Of a stretch of DNA of 64,000 nucleotides, positions 51,223-58,217 are shown in pieces (position 1 is the first letter of the stretch; every line of letters starts with the position of its first letter). The translations under genes and the position numbers were made by a program. The stretch is from Roseateles koreensis. GTDB lineage: Bacteria > Pseudomonadota > Gammaproteobacteria > Burkholderiales > Burkholderiaceae_C. The notes beneath the pieces were generated by a model. The model was not told the DNA's origin and ran no database searches. It was given only the letters and a program-made list of their open reading frames with translations. Location of the stretch: positions 85,922 through 149,921 of the forward strand of contig NZ_JAQQXS010000014.1 in assembly GCF_028595305.1 (NCBI RefSeq). The letters run 5' to 3'.

Positions 51223-52506
51223 TTAACGGGTAGCCGGGGCAGCTTTGGCGGCCTTGGCCGCGGCTTGGCTGCGGGCCTGTGTGAGGCTGGGGTTGATGCG
51301 GGCACGGCCGCCGCGCTCGGCCCAGGTGCGTGTCCAGCGGATCTGCATCACCCGCATCACGCCCAGCATCAGCAGCGAGAGCGCGGCAAACAGCACAAAG
51401 CCCCACAGATAGCTGCCCAGATATTGCTTGGACAAACCCATCGCGTTGGGCACCAAACCGCCGCCCAAAGCACCGATCTCGCCGATCATCGAGCCGGCCA
51501 CCGCCGTGCTGGCGGGCCAACGCAGCGGCACCAGCTGGAACACCGCGCCATTGCCCGCGCCCAGCGCCGCAAAGCACAAAATCAGCAGCAAAGTGGTGAG
51601 CGCCAGCGAGTGGTCGGCCAGGCCCACCAGCGTCAGGCCCACGGCCACCACCACCAGCACCAGGGAGAGCGTGTTGACACCGCCCCAACGGTCTGAAATC
51701 CAGCCGCCAAACACCCGTACCGCCGCGCCCATGAAGGCTGCCAACATGGTCAGCTGCCCGGCCTGGACCTTGCTCACGCTGAATTGATCGTAGTAGTAGC
51801 TGGGCAGGAAGGTGGTCAGGCCGATGAAGCCGCCAAAGGTCACGCCGTAGATCAGGCTGAAGACCCAGCCGTCTTTCTCGAACAAGCAGGCCACATGCTC
51901 GCGCAGGCTGGCGTGTGAGTCGCGGTCAGGCGGCTCTTTGGCGAACACGATCATCACCACCATGGGCAGCAGTAAAGCCACCGCGGCGACGCCGTACACG
52001 GCCTTCCAGCCCAAATGCTGCGCCAACACCGGCGCCACCAGCACCGAGACCGCCGTGCCCACATTGCCGGCACCGACCAGGCCCATCGCCAGGCCCTTGT
52101 GCTGCGGAGGGAACCAGCCCGAACCTAGCGACAACGCCACGCCGAAGCTGGCGCCCGCAATGCCCAGCAGCACGCCCATCTTCAGCATGTCGTTGAAGGA
52201 CTCGACGTAGAAGTAGCCGAACAGCAGCGCGACGATGATCAGGCTCATCTCCACCAGCGTGGCGTTCTTGCGGCCGATGTATTGCGACAGCACCCCCAGC
52301 GGAAAGCGCATCAGCGCGCCCGCAATGATGGGCACCGACAACATCACGCCCTTCTGCGCGGGAGTGAGCGAGAAGGTCTCGCTGATGAAGGGCGCCATGG
52401 CGCCGTTCATCACCCAGATACAACAGGAGAAGGCGAAATAGAAGAACGCCGCAAAAAGGGTCGGCACATGACCGGCGCTCAGAAACTTGGAGCTGGTAGA
52501 TGACAT
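51223..52506 (-). CDS. narK: MFS nitrate/nitrite transporter (NarK/NasA type)
   Basis: A 427-residue, 12-helix transporter. The nitrate-nitrite porter signatures are present: LSLGSGWFPPQHKGLAMGLVGAGNVGTAVSV and NGAVFQLVPLRWPASTAVAGSMIGEIGALGGG. It begins FAAFFYFAFSCCIWVMNGAMAPFI. It imports nitrate for the reductase encoded downstream. The start at 52506 gives MSSTSSKFLSAGHVPTLF. Expression appears controlled by a sigma-54 promoter and a leader with terminator (listed separately). Confidence 0.94.
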   Translation of the reverse strand: MSSTSSKFLSAGHVPTLFAAFFYFAFSCCIWVMNGAMAPFISETFSLTPAQKGVMLSVPIIAGALMRFPLGVLSQYIGRKNATLVEMSLIIVALLFGYFYVESFNDMLKMGVLLGIAGASFGVALSLGSGWFPPQHKGLAMGLVGAGNVGTAVSVLVAPVLAQHLGWKAVYGVAAVALLLPMVVMIVFAKEPPDRDSHASLREHVACLFEKDGWVFSLIYGVTFGGFIGLTTFLPSYYYDQFSVSKVQAGQLTMLAAFMGAAVRVFGGWISDRWGGVNTLSLVLVVVAVGLTLVGLADHSLALTTLLLILCFAALGAGNGAVFQLVPLRWPASTAVAGSMIGEIGALGGGLVPNAMGLSKQYLGSYLWGFVLFAALSLLMLGVMRVMQIRWTRTWAERGGRARINPSLTQARSQAAAKAAKAAPATR

Positions 52507-52537
52507 GATGGGCCCGCAATACAAAAAACAAAAACGC

Positions 52538-52572
52538 AAAAAGGCCGCGGCAAGCATGCGCTTGTCGAAGCC
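52538..52572 (-). terminator. Intrinsic terminator in the narK leader
   Basis: On the minus strand a 13-position stem with two mismatches (52572-52560 pairs with 52555-52543, loop GCAT) is followed at once by five U residues and a further U-rich stretch. It lies 31 bases before the narK start codon and about 90 bases after the predicted transcription start, so it would stop narK transcription unless prevented. Confidence 0.75.
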
Positions 52573-52660
52573 TGATTCATTTGATGAAGGGGTGCCGTGA
52601 AGCACCGCCGAAAAGTTGGCGATAGGAAACCGCCGGGTTGCAGCGCGCCATTGCACCGCA
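52566..52660 (-). promoter_or_regulatory. Two-hexaloop ANTAR antitermination element of narK (candidate)
   Basis: Hairpin P1 at 52660-52639: an eight-base-pair stem with hexaloop AAUGGC, giving A at loop position 1 and G at position 4. Hairpin P2 at 52579-52566: a four-base-pair stem (UGAA with UUCG) with hexaloop UCAGGC, whose final GGC is also the base of the terminator's 5' arm. P2 and the terminator therefore cannot form together. A and G at these positions are the known ANTAR-binding signature; P2 has U instead of A. A third hairpin (GGTGC/GCACC, loop UUCACG) lies between them. Confidence 0.7.
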
Positions 52661-52670
52661 CCCACACTCA

Positions 52671-52686
52671 TGCAATAGTCGTGCCA
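52671..52686 (-). promoter_or_regulatory. Sigma-54 promoter of narK
   Basis: TGGCACGACTATTGCA is a perfect match to the sigma-54 core consensus. Transcription should start near 52660, which is the first base of hairpin P1, about 154 bases before the narK start codon. Confidence 0.88.
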
Positions 52687-52714
52687 CTCTGGGGAGTTTC
52701 TCCTTTCAGAGCTT

Positions 52715-52728
52715 GGCGTGGCTTATGC
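52715..52728 (+). promoter_or_regulatory. Weak sigma-54-like site before the PilJ-ANTAR gene
   Basis: TTGGCGTGGCTTATGC has the right ten-base spacing between GG and GC, but departs from the consensus at three core positions. It lies about 68 bases before the ATG at 52796. Possible, not convincing. Confidence 0.3.
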
Positions 52729-52795
52729 TGCGAGCGCGCTGGCAGCCTCGCTTCCAAAGCGTGCTTTCAGCCCCCTAACGCCTCTCTCAAGCGCC

Positions 52796-54163
52796 ATGCC
52801 CGACGCCTCCGTTTCAACCGCTGTTCCTCGCCGAATCCTCGTGTTTTCGCACACGCTGTGTGAGGTGCAGGAGGCCGGCAGCGCCGAGGCCATAGCCCCG
52901 GATTGCACCGTTGTTGCCCACGCGGATTGCCGCAGCTTGGTGCGAGATGCACTGGAACAGGTCCCGGACGCTTTGCTGGTCTGGCTGCCCGTCGAGTCGG
53001 CGCGTCAGCAAGACATGCTGGCCGCCCTGGCGGATTTGTCGGTCCGCCTGCCCTCAGGCCTGCCCTTGCCCGCGGTGTGCATTGCGCCGATGTTGAGCCC
53101 CGAATTGCTGCAGAACGGCCCCGCGCTGGGCCTCAAGGTGTGGCTGCCCGCAGTGCCGCCCACCGCGGTCTTGCATCAGCATTTGTGCTGGGCTGCAGCG
53201 CAAGCCGGCCAGCAGGGCGCGCAGTGGGCCCGCTTGGCCCGCCTGCATGCCGAGGGCCAGGCGCTGCAAGAACAATTGGCCGACGCCCGCCGCACCCTCG
53301 ATGAACGCAAATGGACCGACCGCGCCAAAGGCCTGCTGATGGCCGCGCAGTCGCTGGATGAGGCCGAGGCCTATCGGCTGCTGCGTGACACCGCCATGCA
53401 CGCCCATTTGCGCTTGGGCGAGGTGGCGCAGTCGGTGGTGCAGGCCGCGACCATGGCCGAAGCCGTCAATCTGGCGGGCCAGCAACGCATGCTTTCCCAG
53501 CGCCTGGTCAAACTGCTGGCACAGCGCTTGGCTGGCATTGAAGTGCGGCGGGCCAAGGTGCTGCAAGACGAGTCTTGTGCTCGGGTTGAGGCCAATCTCG
53601 CTCGCTTGAAGCTCTTGCTGACGGGTGAGCCGGCACACGGTTTGCAGCAGTTGTCGCAGGCCTGGGCGCAGTTGGCGGGCTTGTTGAAGCAGCGGCTTGA
53701 AGCCGGGCAGCCCGGCCGGCCCGGCCTGTTGGCGCAGGCCGACGCCGCCGCTGAAGTGCTGCTGCAAGAGGCCGAAGGGCTGACCGCCCTGATCGAATCC
53801 GCCAGCCCGGGGCGGCCGCTGCAGGTGGTGAATCTGTGCGGCCGTCAGCGCATGCTGTCGCAGCGGGTGGCCAAGCAGGCCTTGCTGGCTGACTTGCTGA
53901 CCGGGGTTGACCCTTTGGCCATCACCGCCAGCTTGAGCGCCTTTGAAGCCGGCCTGAATCAGCTGGACGCCGCGCCCCTCAGCAGCCCTGGCATTCGGGC
54001 CACCTTGGCGGAAGTGCGAGCCGAATGGCTGCGCCTCTTGCGCAGCCTGCGTGAGACCCAGGGCGCGGCGGCCGGCCTGGCGCGCAGCAGCGAGGCCCTG
54101 CTGACCCTGTTGGATCAGCTGACCGTGCAGTATCAGCAAAGCCTGCAGCTGATCCTGGCTTGA
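52796..54163 (+). CDS. Nitrate-sensing ANTAR protein with two PilJ-type repeats
   Basis: A 455-residue soluble regulator. Residues 12-135 look like a receiver fold without a phospho-acceptor. Residues 160-215 form an ANTAR RNA-binding domain (RRTLDERKWTDRAKGLLM, then EAEAYRLLRDTAMHAHLRLGEVAQ). Two PilJ/NarX-like helical sensor repeats follow, each opening with the nitrate-pocket-type motif NLAGQQRMLSQR (about 226) and NLCGRQRMLSQR (about 347). In NarX-family sensors such segments bind nitrate or nitrite. K. oxytoca NasR also joins a nitrate sensor to ANTAR, but with the sensor first. The start ATG at 52796 is preferred to a GTG at 52718. No membrane segments. It likely acts on the narK leader across the divergent gap. 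Confidence 0.85.
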   Translation: MPDASVSTAVPRRILVFSHTLCEVQEAGSAEAIAPDCTVVAHADCRSLVRDALEQVPDALLVWLPVESARQQDMLAALADLSVRLPSGLPLPAVCIAPMLSPELLQNGPALGLKVWLPAVPPTAVLHQHLCWAAAQAGQQGAQWARLARLHAEGQALQEQLADARRTLDERKWTDRAKGLLMAAQSLDEAEAYRLLRDTAMHAHLRLGEVAQSVVQAATMAEAVNLAGQQRMLSQRLVKLLAQRLAGIEVRRAKVLQDESCARVEANLARLKLLLTGEPAHGLQQLSQAWAQLAGLLKQRLEAGQPGRPGLLAQADAAAEVLLQEAEGLTALIESASPGRPLQVVNLCGRQRMLSQRVAKQALLADLLTGVDPLAITASLSAFEAGLNQLDAAPLSSPGIRATLAEVRAEWLRLLRSLRETQGAAAGLARSSEALLTLLDQLTVQYQQSLQLILA

Positions 54164-54212
54164 GCTCTTGCCGAAATGAGGCGCCGAAGTGGACCGTTGA
54201 CTTGGGGCGTTA

Positions 54213-55010
54213 TCAGGCCGCCTCGGGCAAGCGCGCTTGCCGGGTGTACAAAAAGTCCAGCACCGCCTTGCGGCAACTGACATAACGCGGGTTTTCAGCG
54301 AGCTCGACGCGATTGCGCGGGTGCGGCAAATCCACGCTCAAGATCTCGCCAATGGTCGCAGCCGGGCCGTTGCTCATCATCACGATGCGGTTGCTCAGCA
54401 ACACCGCCTCGTCCACGTCGTGGGTCACCATCACCACGGTGCTCTTCGTGCGCGCCACGATTTTGAGCAGCTCGTCTTGCAGGTGCGCGCGGGTGAGGGC
54501 GTCGAGCGCGCCGAAGGGCTCGTCCATCAGCAGCACCTTGGGCTCCATGGCCAGTGCGCGGGCGATGCCGATGCGTTGCTTCATGCCGCCGGAGATTTCA
54601 TGCGGCCGCTTGGCGCTGGCGTGCGACATGCCCACCAGGTCCAGCGCGGCGTGGGCGCGTGCGGCGAGCTGCGGTTTTTTCTCACGGCTGCCGAACACCG
54701 ATTCAACGCCCAGGTACACATTGTCAAAGCAACTCAGCCAGGGCAGCAGCGAGTGGTTTTGAAACACCACTGCGCGCTCCGGGCCAGGGGCGTTCACCTC
54801 GCGCCCGTCACACAGCACCACGCCGGTGGTGGTGGGCAGCAGGCCGGCAATGAGATTCAACAGGGTGGATTTTCCGCAGCCCGAGTGGCCGATCAAGGTG
54901 ATGAACTCGCCTTGCTCAATCGTCAGATTGATGTTTTGCAAGGCGTGAAAGCGGCCCTTCTGGGTGTTGAACACCATGTCGGCGGATTGGACTTCGATGA
55001 AGGCGGTCAT
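54213..55010 (-). CDS. nrtD: Nitrate ABC transporter ATP-binding protein
   Basis: A 265-residue ATPase of the nitrate/taurine importer family. Walker A GHSGCGKST, Q-loop QNHSLLPWLSCFDNV, signature ISGGMKQRIGIARA, Walker B VLLMDEPFGALD, H-loop VTHDVDEAVLLSN. It starts 14 bases after nrtB. Convergent with the PilJ-ANTAR gene. Confidence 0.94.
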   Translation of the reverse strand: MTAFIEVQSADMVFNTQKGRFHALQNINLTIEQGEFITLIGHSGCGKSTLLNLIAGLLPTTTGVVLCDGREVNAPGPERAVVFQNHSLLPWLSCFDNVYLGVESVFGSREKKPQLAARAHAALDLVGMSHASAKRPHEISGGMKQRIGIARALAMEPKVLLMDEPFGALDALTRAHLQDELLKIVARTKSTVVMVTHDVDEAVLLSNRIVMMSNGPAATIGEILSVDLPHPRNRVELAENPRYVSCRKAVLDFLYTRQARLPEAA

Positions 55011-55024
55011 GGTTTTCTCCGAGC

Positions 55025-55948
55025 TCAGGCGTCAAAGGAAAAGCGTTTGGCGATGCTCATCAGCAGCGCTTCGAGCAGCAGCCCGACGATGCCGATGACG
55101 AAGATGGCGATGATGATGTGGGCCACGTTCAGGTTGTTCCATTCGTCCCAAACCCAGAAGCCGATGCCCACGCCGCCAGTCAGCATTTCAGCCGCCACAA
55201 TCACCAGCCAGGCGGTGCCGACCGACAGCCGCACCCCGGTGAGGATGAAAGGCAGCACGGCAGGCAAATAGATGCGGGTGATGAGCTTCCACTCTGACAG
55301 CTTGAGCACGCGGGCCACGTTCAGATAGTCTTGCGGTACCTGCTGCACGCCCATCGCGGTGTTGATCACCATGGGCCAGATCGAGCAGATGAAAAGCGTC
55401 CAGATGGCGGCCGGATCGGCGCTCTTGAACACCAGCAAGCCGATGGGCAGCCAGGCCAGCGGCGACACCGGCTTGAGCAGGCTGATCAGCGGCGACACCA
55501 TGCGGTTGGCAAACTCGAAGCGCCCGATCACAAAGCCCAGCGGAATGCCCACCGCCGCCGCCAGCCCAAAGCCCAGACCCACGCGTTGCAGCGAGGCGAG
55601 GATGTTCCAGCCTATGCCCTGGTCGTTCGGGCCCTTGCGATAAAACGGATCTGAAAAGAGCTGGACGGCGGCATCGAAGGTGGCTGCCGGTGTGGGAAAA
55701 GAGCCCCCCTTTTGGGTCAGCAAGGCCCACACGCCCACCAGCAAGGCGAGGCCCAGCACGGGCGGCAACACGCGCAGCCAGAAGGCGCGCATTTTCAGGG
55801 CGCGCTGGGCCTGTGATGCGGCGGCTGATTTGGCGCGGGCCTTGTCGGTAACTTCGGCGTTAGCGTTGGCATTCGTGGTTTGTGGTGATGCAGCAGCAGG
55901 GGCCTGCACTTCAAAATCGCGAGGTGAATGAAAAACGGCACTGACCAT
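55025..55948 (-). CDS. nrtB: Nitrate ABC transporter permease
   Basis: A 307-residue permease with a long cytoplasmic N-terminus rich in Ala, Ser, Asn and six helices. The NrtB-type regions VGIPLGFVIGRF, PVSPLAWLPIGLLVFKSADPAAIWTLFICSIWPM and WNNLNVAHIIIAIFVIGIVG are clear. The ATG at 55948 follows AGGAG by nine bases. Second gene of nrtABD. Confidence 0.94.
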   Translation of the reverse strand: MVSAVFHSPRDFEVQAPAAASPQTTNANANAEVTDKARAKSAAASQAQRALKMRAFWLRVLPPVLGLALLVGVWALLTQKGGSFPTPAATFDAAVQLFSDPFYRKGPNDQGIGWNILASLQRVGLGFGLAAAVGIPLGFVIGRFEFANRMVSPLISLLKPVSPLAWLPIGLLVFKSADPAAIWTLFICSIWPMVINTAMGVQQVPQDYLNVARVLKLSEWKLITRIYLPAVLPFILTGVRLSVGTAWLVIVAAEMLTGGVGIGFWVWDEWNNLNVAHIIIAIFVIGIVGLLLEALLMSIAKRFSFDA

Positions 55949-55962
55949 GATGAACTCCTGGT

Positions 55963-57192
55963 TTAGGCTTTGAGTTTGAAGGCGTCCGCATAGGCCGCTG
56001 GGGTCTTGCCGTCCCACACCACGCCGTCCACCAGCTTGGCGCTGCGCAGCGGGTCTTTGGGGACGCTGATCTTGAGCGCGCTGGCAGCCTCTTTGTAGAG
56101 ATCAATCTGGTTGATTTGCTTGGCGGTTGCCAGGTAGTCGGGGTGCTCCTTGAGCAGGCCCCAGCGCTTGTGCTGGGTCAGAAACCACATACCGTCGCTC
56201 AGGTAGGGGAAGTTGACAGCGCCGTCGTCGAAGAACTTCATCGGCTTGGGGTCGTCCCAGGTCTTGCCCAGGCCGTTCTGGTAGCGGCCCAGGATGCGCT
56301 GATTAATGGCATCAGCACTGGTGTTGACGTAGGACTTGTCGGCGATGGTGTCGGCCATCTTCAGCTTGTTCTGCAGGCTGGCGTCGATCCAGCGACTGGC
56401 CTCCAGCACGGCCATGATCACGGCGCGGGCGGTGTTTGGGTATTTCTTGACGAAGTCGCCGCTGCTGGCCAGCACCTTTTCGGGATGGTCGGGCCAGATG
56501 GCCTGCGTGGTGCTGGCGGTGATGCCGATGCCGTCCATGATGGCGCGGTGGTTCCAGGGCTCGCCCACACAAAAGCCGTCCATATTGCCGATGCGCATGT
56601 TCGCCACCATCTGCGGTGGCGGCACGGTGATGACCTTGCTGTCCTTCAGTGGGTTCACCCCGTGCGCGGCCAGCCAGTAGTACAGCCACATGGCGTGGGT
56701 GCCGGTGGGAAAGGTCTGGGCAAAGGTGTATTCGCGCTTGTCCTGCGCCATCAGCTTGGACAGCGAGGCGCCGTCCACCGCGCCTTTGTCGGCCAGCTTT
56801 TTCGACAGGGTGATGGCTTGGCCGTTCTGGTTCAACGTCATCAGCACCGCCATGTCTTTTTTAGGCCCAGCCACGCCCAGGTGCACGCCGTAAATCATGC
56901 CGTAGAGGGCGTGCGCCATGTCCAGGTCGCCGTTGACGAGCTTGTCGCGTACGCCGGCCCAGGAGGCCTCCTTGCTGGGCACGATCTTGATGCCGTACTT
57001 CTTGTCGAAGCCCAGCACCGAGGCCATCACCACCGAGGCGCAGTCGGTCAGCGGGATGAAGCCGATGCGCACTTCTTCCTTCTCCGGCTTGTCCGAACCT
57101 GCCGCCCAGCCGCTACCGGGCAGGGCGGCCAAGCCGGTACTCAGCGCGCTGCCCGCAGCACCCACCAATAATTTGCGACGTTGCTCGCTCAT
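55963..57192 (-). CDS. nrtA: Nitrate ABC transporter substrate-binding protein
   Basis: A 409-residue binding protein of the NrtA/NasF family. A twin-arginine leader (SEQRRKLLVGAAGSALS) indicates periplasmic location. Nitrate-pocket regions are conserved: VRIGFIPLTDCASVVMA, QTFPTGTHAMWLYYWLAAHGV and MDGFCVGEPWNHRAI. Because it has an export signal it is the transporter component, not the cytoplasmic sensor NasS. The ATG at 57192 follows AAGGAGGG by five bases, the best start. Its 5' leader holds an antitermination element. Confidence 0.94.
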   Translation of the reverse strand: MSEQRRKLLVGAAGSALSTGLAALPGSGWAAGSDKPEKEEVRIGFIPLTDCASVVMASVLGFDKKYGIKIVPSKEASWAGVRDKLVNGDLDMAHALYGMIYGVHLGVAGPKKDMAVLMTLNQNGQAITLSKKLADKGAVDGASLSKLMAQDKREYTFAQTFPTGTHAMWLYYWLAAHGVNPLKDSKVITVPPPQMVANMRIGNMDGFCVGEPWNHRAIMDGIGITASTTQAIWPDHPEKVLASSGDFVKKYPNTARAVIMAVLEASRWIDASLQNKLKMADTIADKSYVNTSADAINQRILGRYQNGLGKTWDDPKPMKFFDDGAVNFPYLSDGMWFLTQHKRWGLLKEHPDYLATAKQINQIDLYKEAASALKISVPKDPLRSAKLVDGVVWDGKTPAAYADAFKLKA

Positions 57193-57255
57193 CAATCCCT
57201 CCTTGGCGTGTTTCACCGTGTGCATGACTGGGTTCTCCAAAATCAAAAGACCATG

Positions 57256-57320
57256 AAAAAAGGCGCCTCGACCACCCGCAAACCGCAGCAAAAGTGCTGC
57301 AGGCAGGGAGGTCGGACGCC
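57256..57320 (-). terminator. Intrinsic terminator in the nrtA leader
   Basis: On the minus strand an 11-base-pair stem with one bulged A (57320-57310 with 57273-57262) closes a loop that contains a perfect GCAGCA/TGCTGC hairpin. Six U residues follow (57261-57256). It ends 63 bases before the nrtA start codon. Confidence 0.85.
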
Positions 57321-57362
57321 TTTGTCCGTACTGTGAAGTGCGAGCCCGCGCCGTTGCGGGCT
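57313..57362 (-). promoter_or_regulatory. Two-hexaloop ANTAR antitermination element of nrtA
   Basis: P1 at 57362-57343 is a perfect seven-base-pair stem with hexaloop AACGGC. After a 14-base linker, P2 at 57328-57313 is a perfect five-base-pair stem with hexaloop AAAGGC. Both loops have A at position 1 and G at position 4, the signature recognised by ANTAR proteins such as EutV and NasR. The 3' part of P2 (GGCGTCCG) is also the 5' arm of the terminator, so P2 excludes the terminator. NasT, encoded just upstream, is the obvious binder. Confidence 0.9.
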
Positions 57363-57375
57363 TCATCAGAACCAA

Positions 57376-57391
57376 TGCAGAAAGCGTGCCA
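57376..57391 (-). promoter_or_regulatory. Sigma-54 promoter of nrtABD
   Basis: TGGCACGCTTTCTGCA matches the sigma-54 consensus at all core positions but one (C for T in the -12 element). Transcription should start near 57365, just before hairpin P1. Confidence 0.82.
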
Positions 57392-57451
57392 GTGTTTTTC
57401 AGTGCCTGGGCATTGTTCATGCACGGTTTTCAAGCGCTGACGTCGAACTAA

Positions 57452-57468
57452 CGCGCTACTTTGGTGCC
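57452..57468 (-). promoter_or_regulatory. Possible NtrC enhancer upstream of nrtA
   Basis: GGCACCAAAGTAGCGCG resembles the NtrC palindrome TGCACCA-N3-TGGTGCA at ten of fourteen positions. It lies about 95 bases upstream of the predicted nrtA start, a normal enhancer distance. Only one site is seen. Confidence 0.4.
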
Positions 57469-57476
57469 ATGCTGCA

Positions 57477-58112
57477 TCAGCCCGAGCGTAAAAGGGAATG
57501 CGCGTCGATGATGCGTTCTGCCACTTCGGCCAGCGGCAGGCCCCGGTCCATGGCGAGGCGGCGCATGTGGTGGTGGGCGGCATCTTCAGCCATGCCCATC
57601 TCGTTCATCAAAATGCCCTTGGCCCGCTCGATGGACTTGCGTGCGATGAGCTGGGCGCGGGTGCGGTCCAACTCCTGGCGCAGGGCCAGGTCCTGCTCAA
57701 AGCGGACGATGGCCACTTGCATGACCGAGTTGAGTCGCTCGGCCTGCAGCCCGGCCACCACATAAGCACTGACGCCAGACTTCATGGCCTGCCGCAGGCA
57801 AGCGGGGCTGTCGTCTTCGGCGAACATCACCACCGGGCGTGGCATGCGCTCGTTGAGAGTGGCCAGGTTCTCCAGCGTGTCGCGGGAGGGCGATTCGCTA
57901 TCTACGATCACCACATCCGGTTGCAGGCGCAGCACGCAGTCGTGAATCAACGCCGCCTGATCGATGACCCCCACCACCTCGCAGTTCTGACGGACGAGTT
58001 CCTGCTGGATGAGTTGCAGGTGGTGGGCGCCGTCATTGATCAGCAGCACGCGCAGGGGGCGCGGCTCCGTGGTGTCGACCGGCGTGGGAGGGGGCCGTGG
58101 GCGGGAGGTCAT
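57477..58112 (-). CDS. nasT: Nitrate-responsive antiterminator NasT (ANTAR)
   Basis: A 211-residue regulator with a receiver domain (VLLINDGAHHLQLIQQEL, phospho-acceptor-like aspartate in VVIVDSESPS, and a final VMFAEDD) and a C-terminal ANTAR domain (ARKSIERAKGILMNEMGMAEDAAHHHMRRLAM). It binds two-hexaloop leader RNA and allows transcription through a terminator. In other bacteria NasT is held by NasS until nitrate arrives; no nasS is next to it here. The first 18 residues before LRVLLIND are extra compared with other NasT proteins, so a GTG downstream might be the true start. The sigma-54 match predicts transcription starting next to the ATG at 58112. Confidence 0.93.
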   Translation of the reverse strand: MTSRPRPPPTPVDTTEPRPLRVLLINDGAHHLQLIQQELVRQNCEVVGVIDQAALIHDCVLRLQPDVVIVDSESPSRDTLENLATLNERMPRPVVMFAEDDSPACLRQAMKSGVSAYVVAGLQAERLNSVMQVAIVRFEQDLALRQELDRTRAQLIARKSIERAKGILMNEMGMAEDAAHHHMRRLAMDRGLPLAEVAERIIDAHSLLRSG

Positions 58113-58123
58113 ACCCAGGGTCG

Positions 58124-58140
58124 TGCAAATTTCATGCCGA
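58124..58140 (-). promoter_or_regulatory. Possible sigma-54 promoter of nasT
   Basis: TCGGCATGAAATTTGCA keeps the GG-N10-GC spacing and the TTGCA -12 element, with two departures in the -24 element. Predicted start is about 58113, one base before the annotated ATG, so either the mRNA is leaderless or translation begins further in. Confidence 0.5.
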
Positions 58141-58217
58141 CTCCCCGCATGCTCAATCGGTATTCACAAAACGGCGCATCAGACTTGGCACGGCATTTCA
58201 GGGGCGTCGGACAAGGC

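Noticed and set aside
52590..52606. Hairpin GGTGC/GCACC with hexaloop UUCACG in the narK leader considered as an ANTAR hexaloop
   Set aside because: It lacks A at position 1 and G at position 4 and does not overlap the terminator; the AAUGGC and UCAGGC hairpins fit better.
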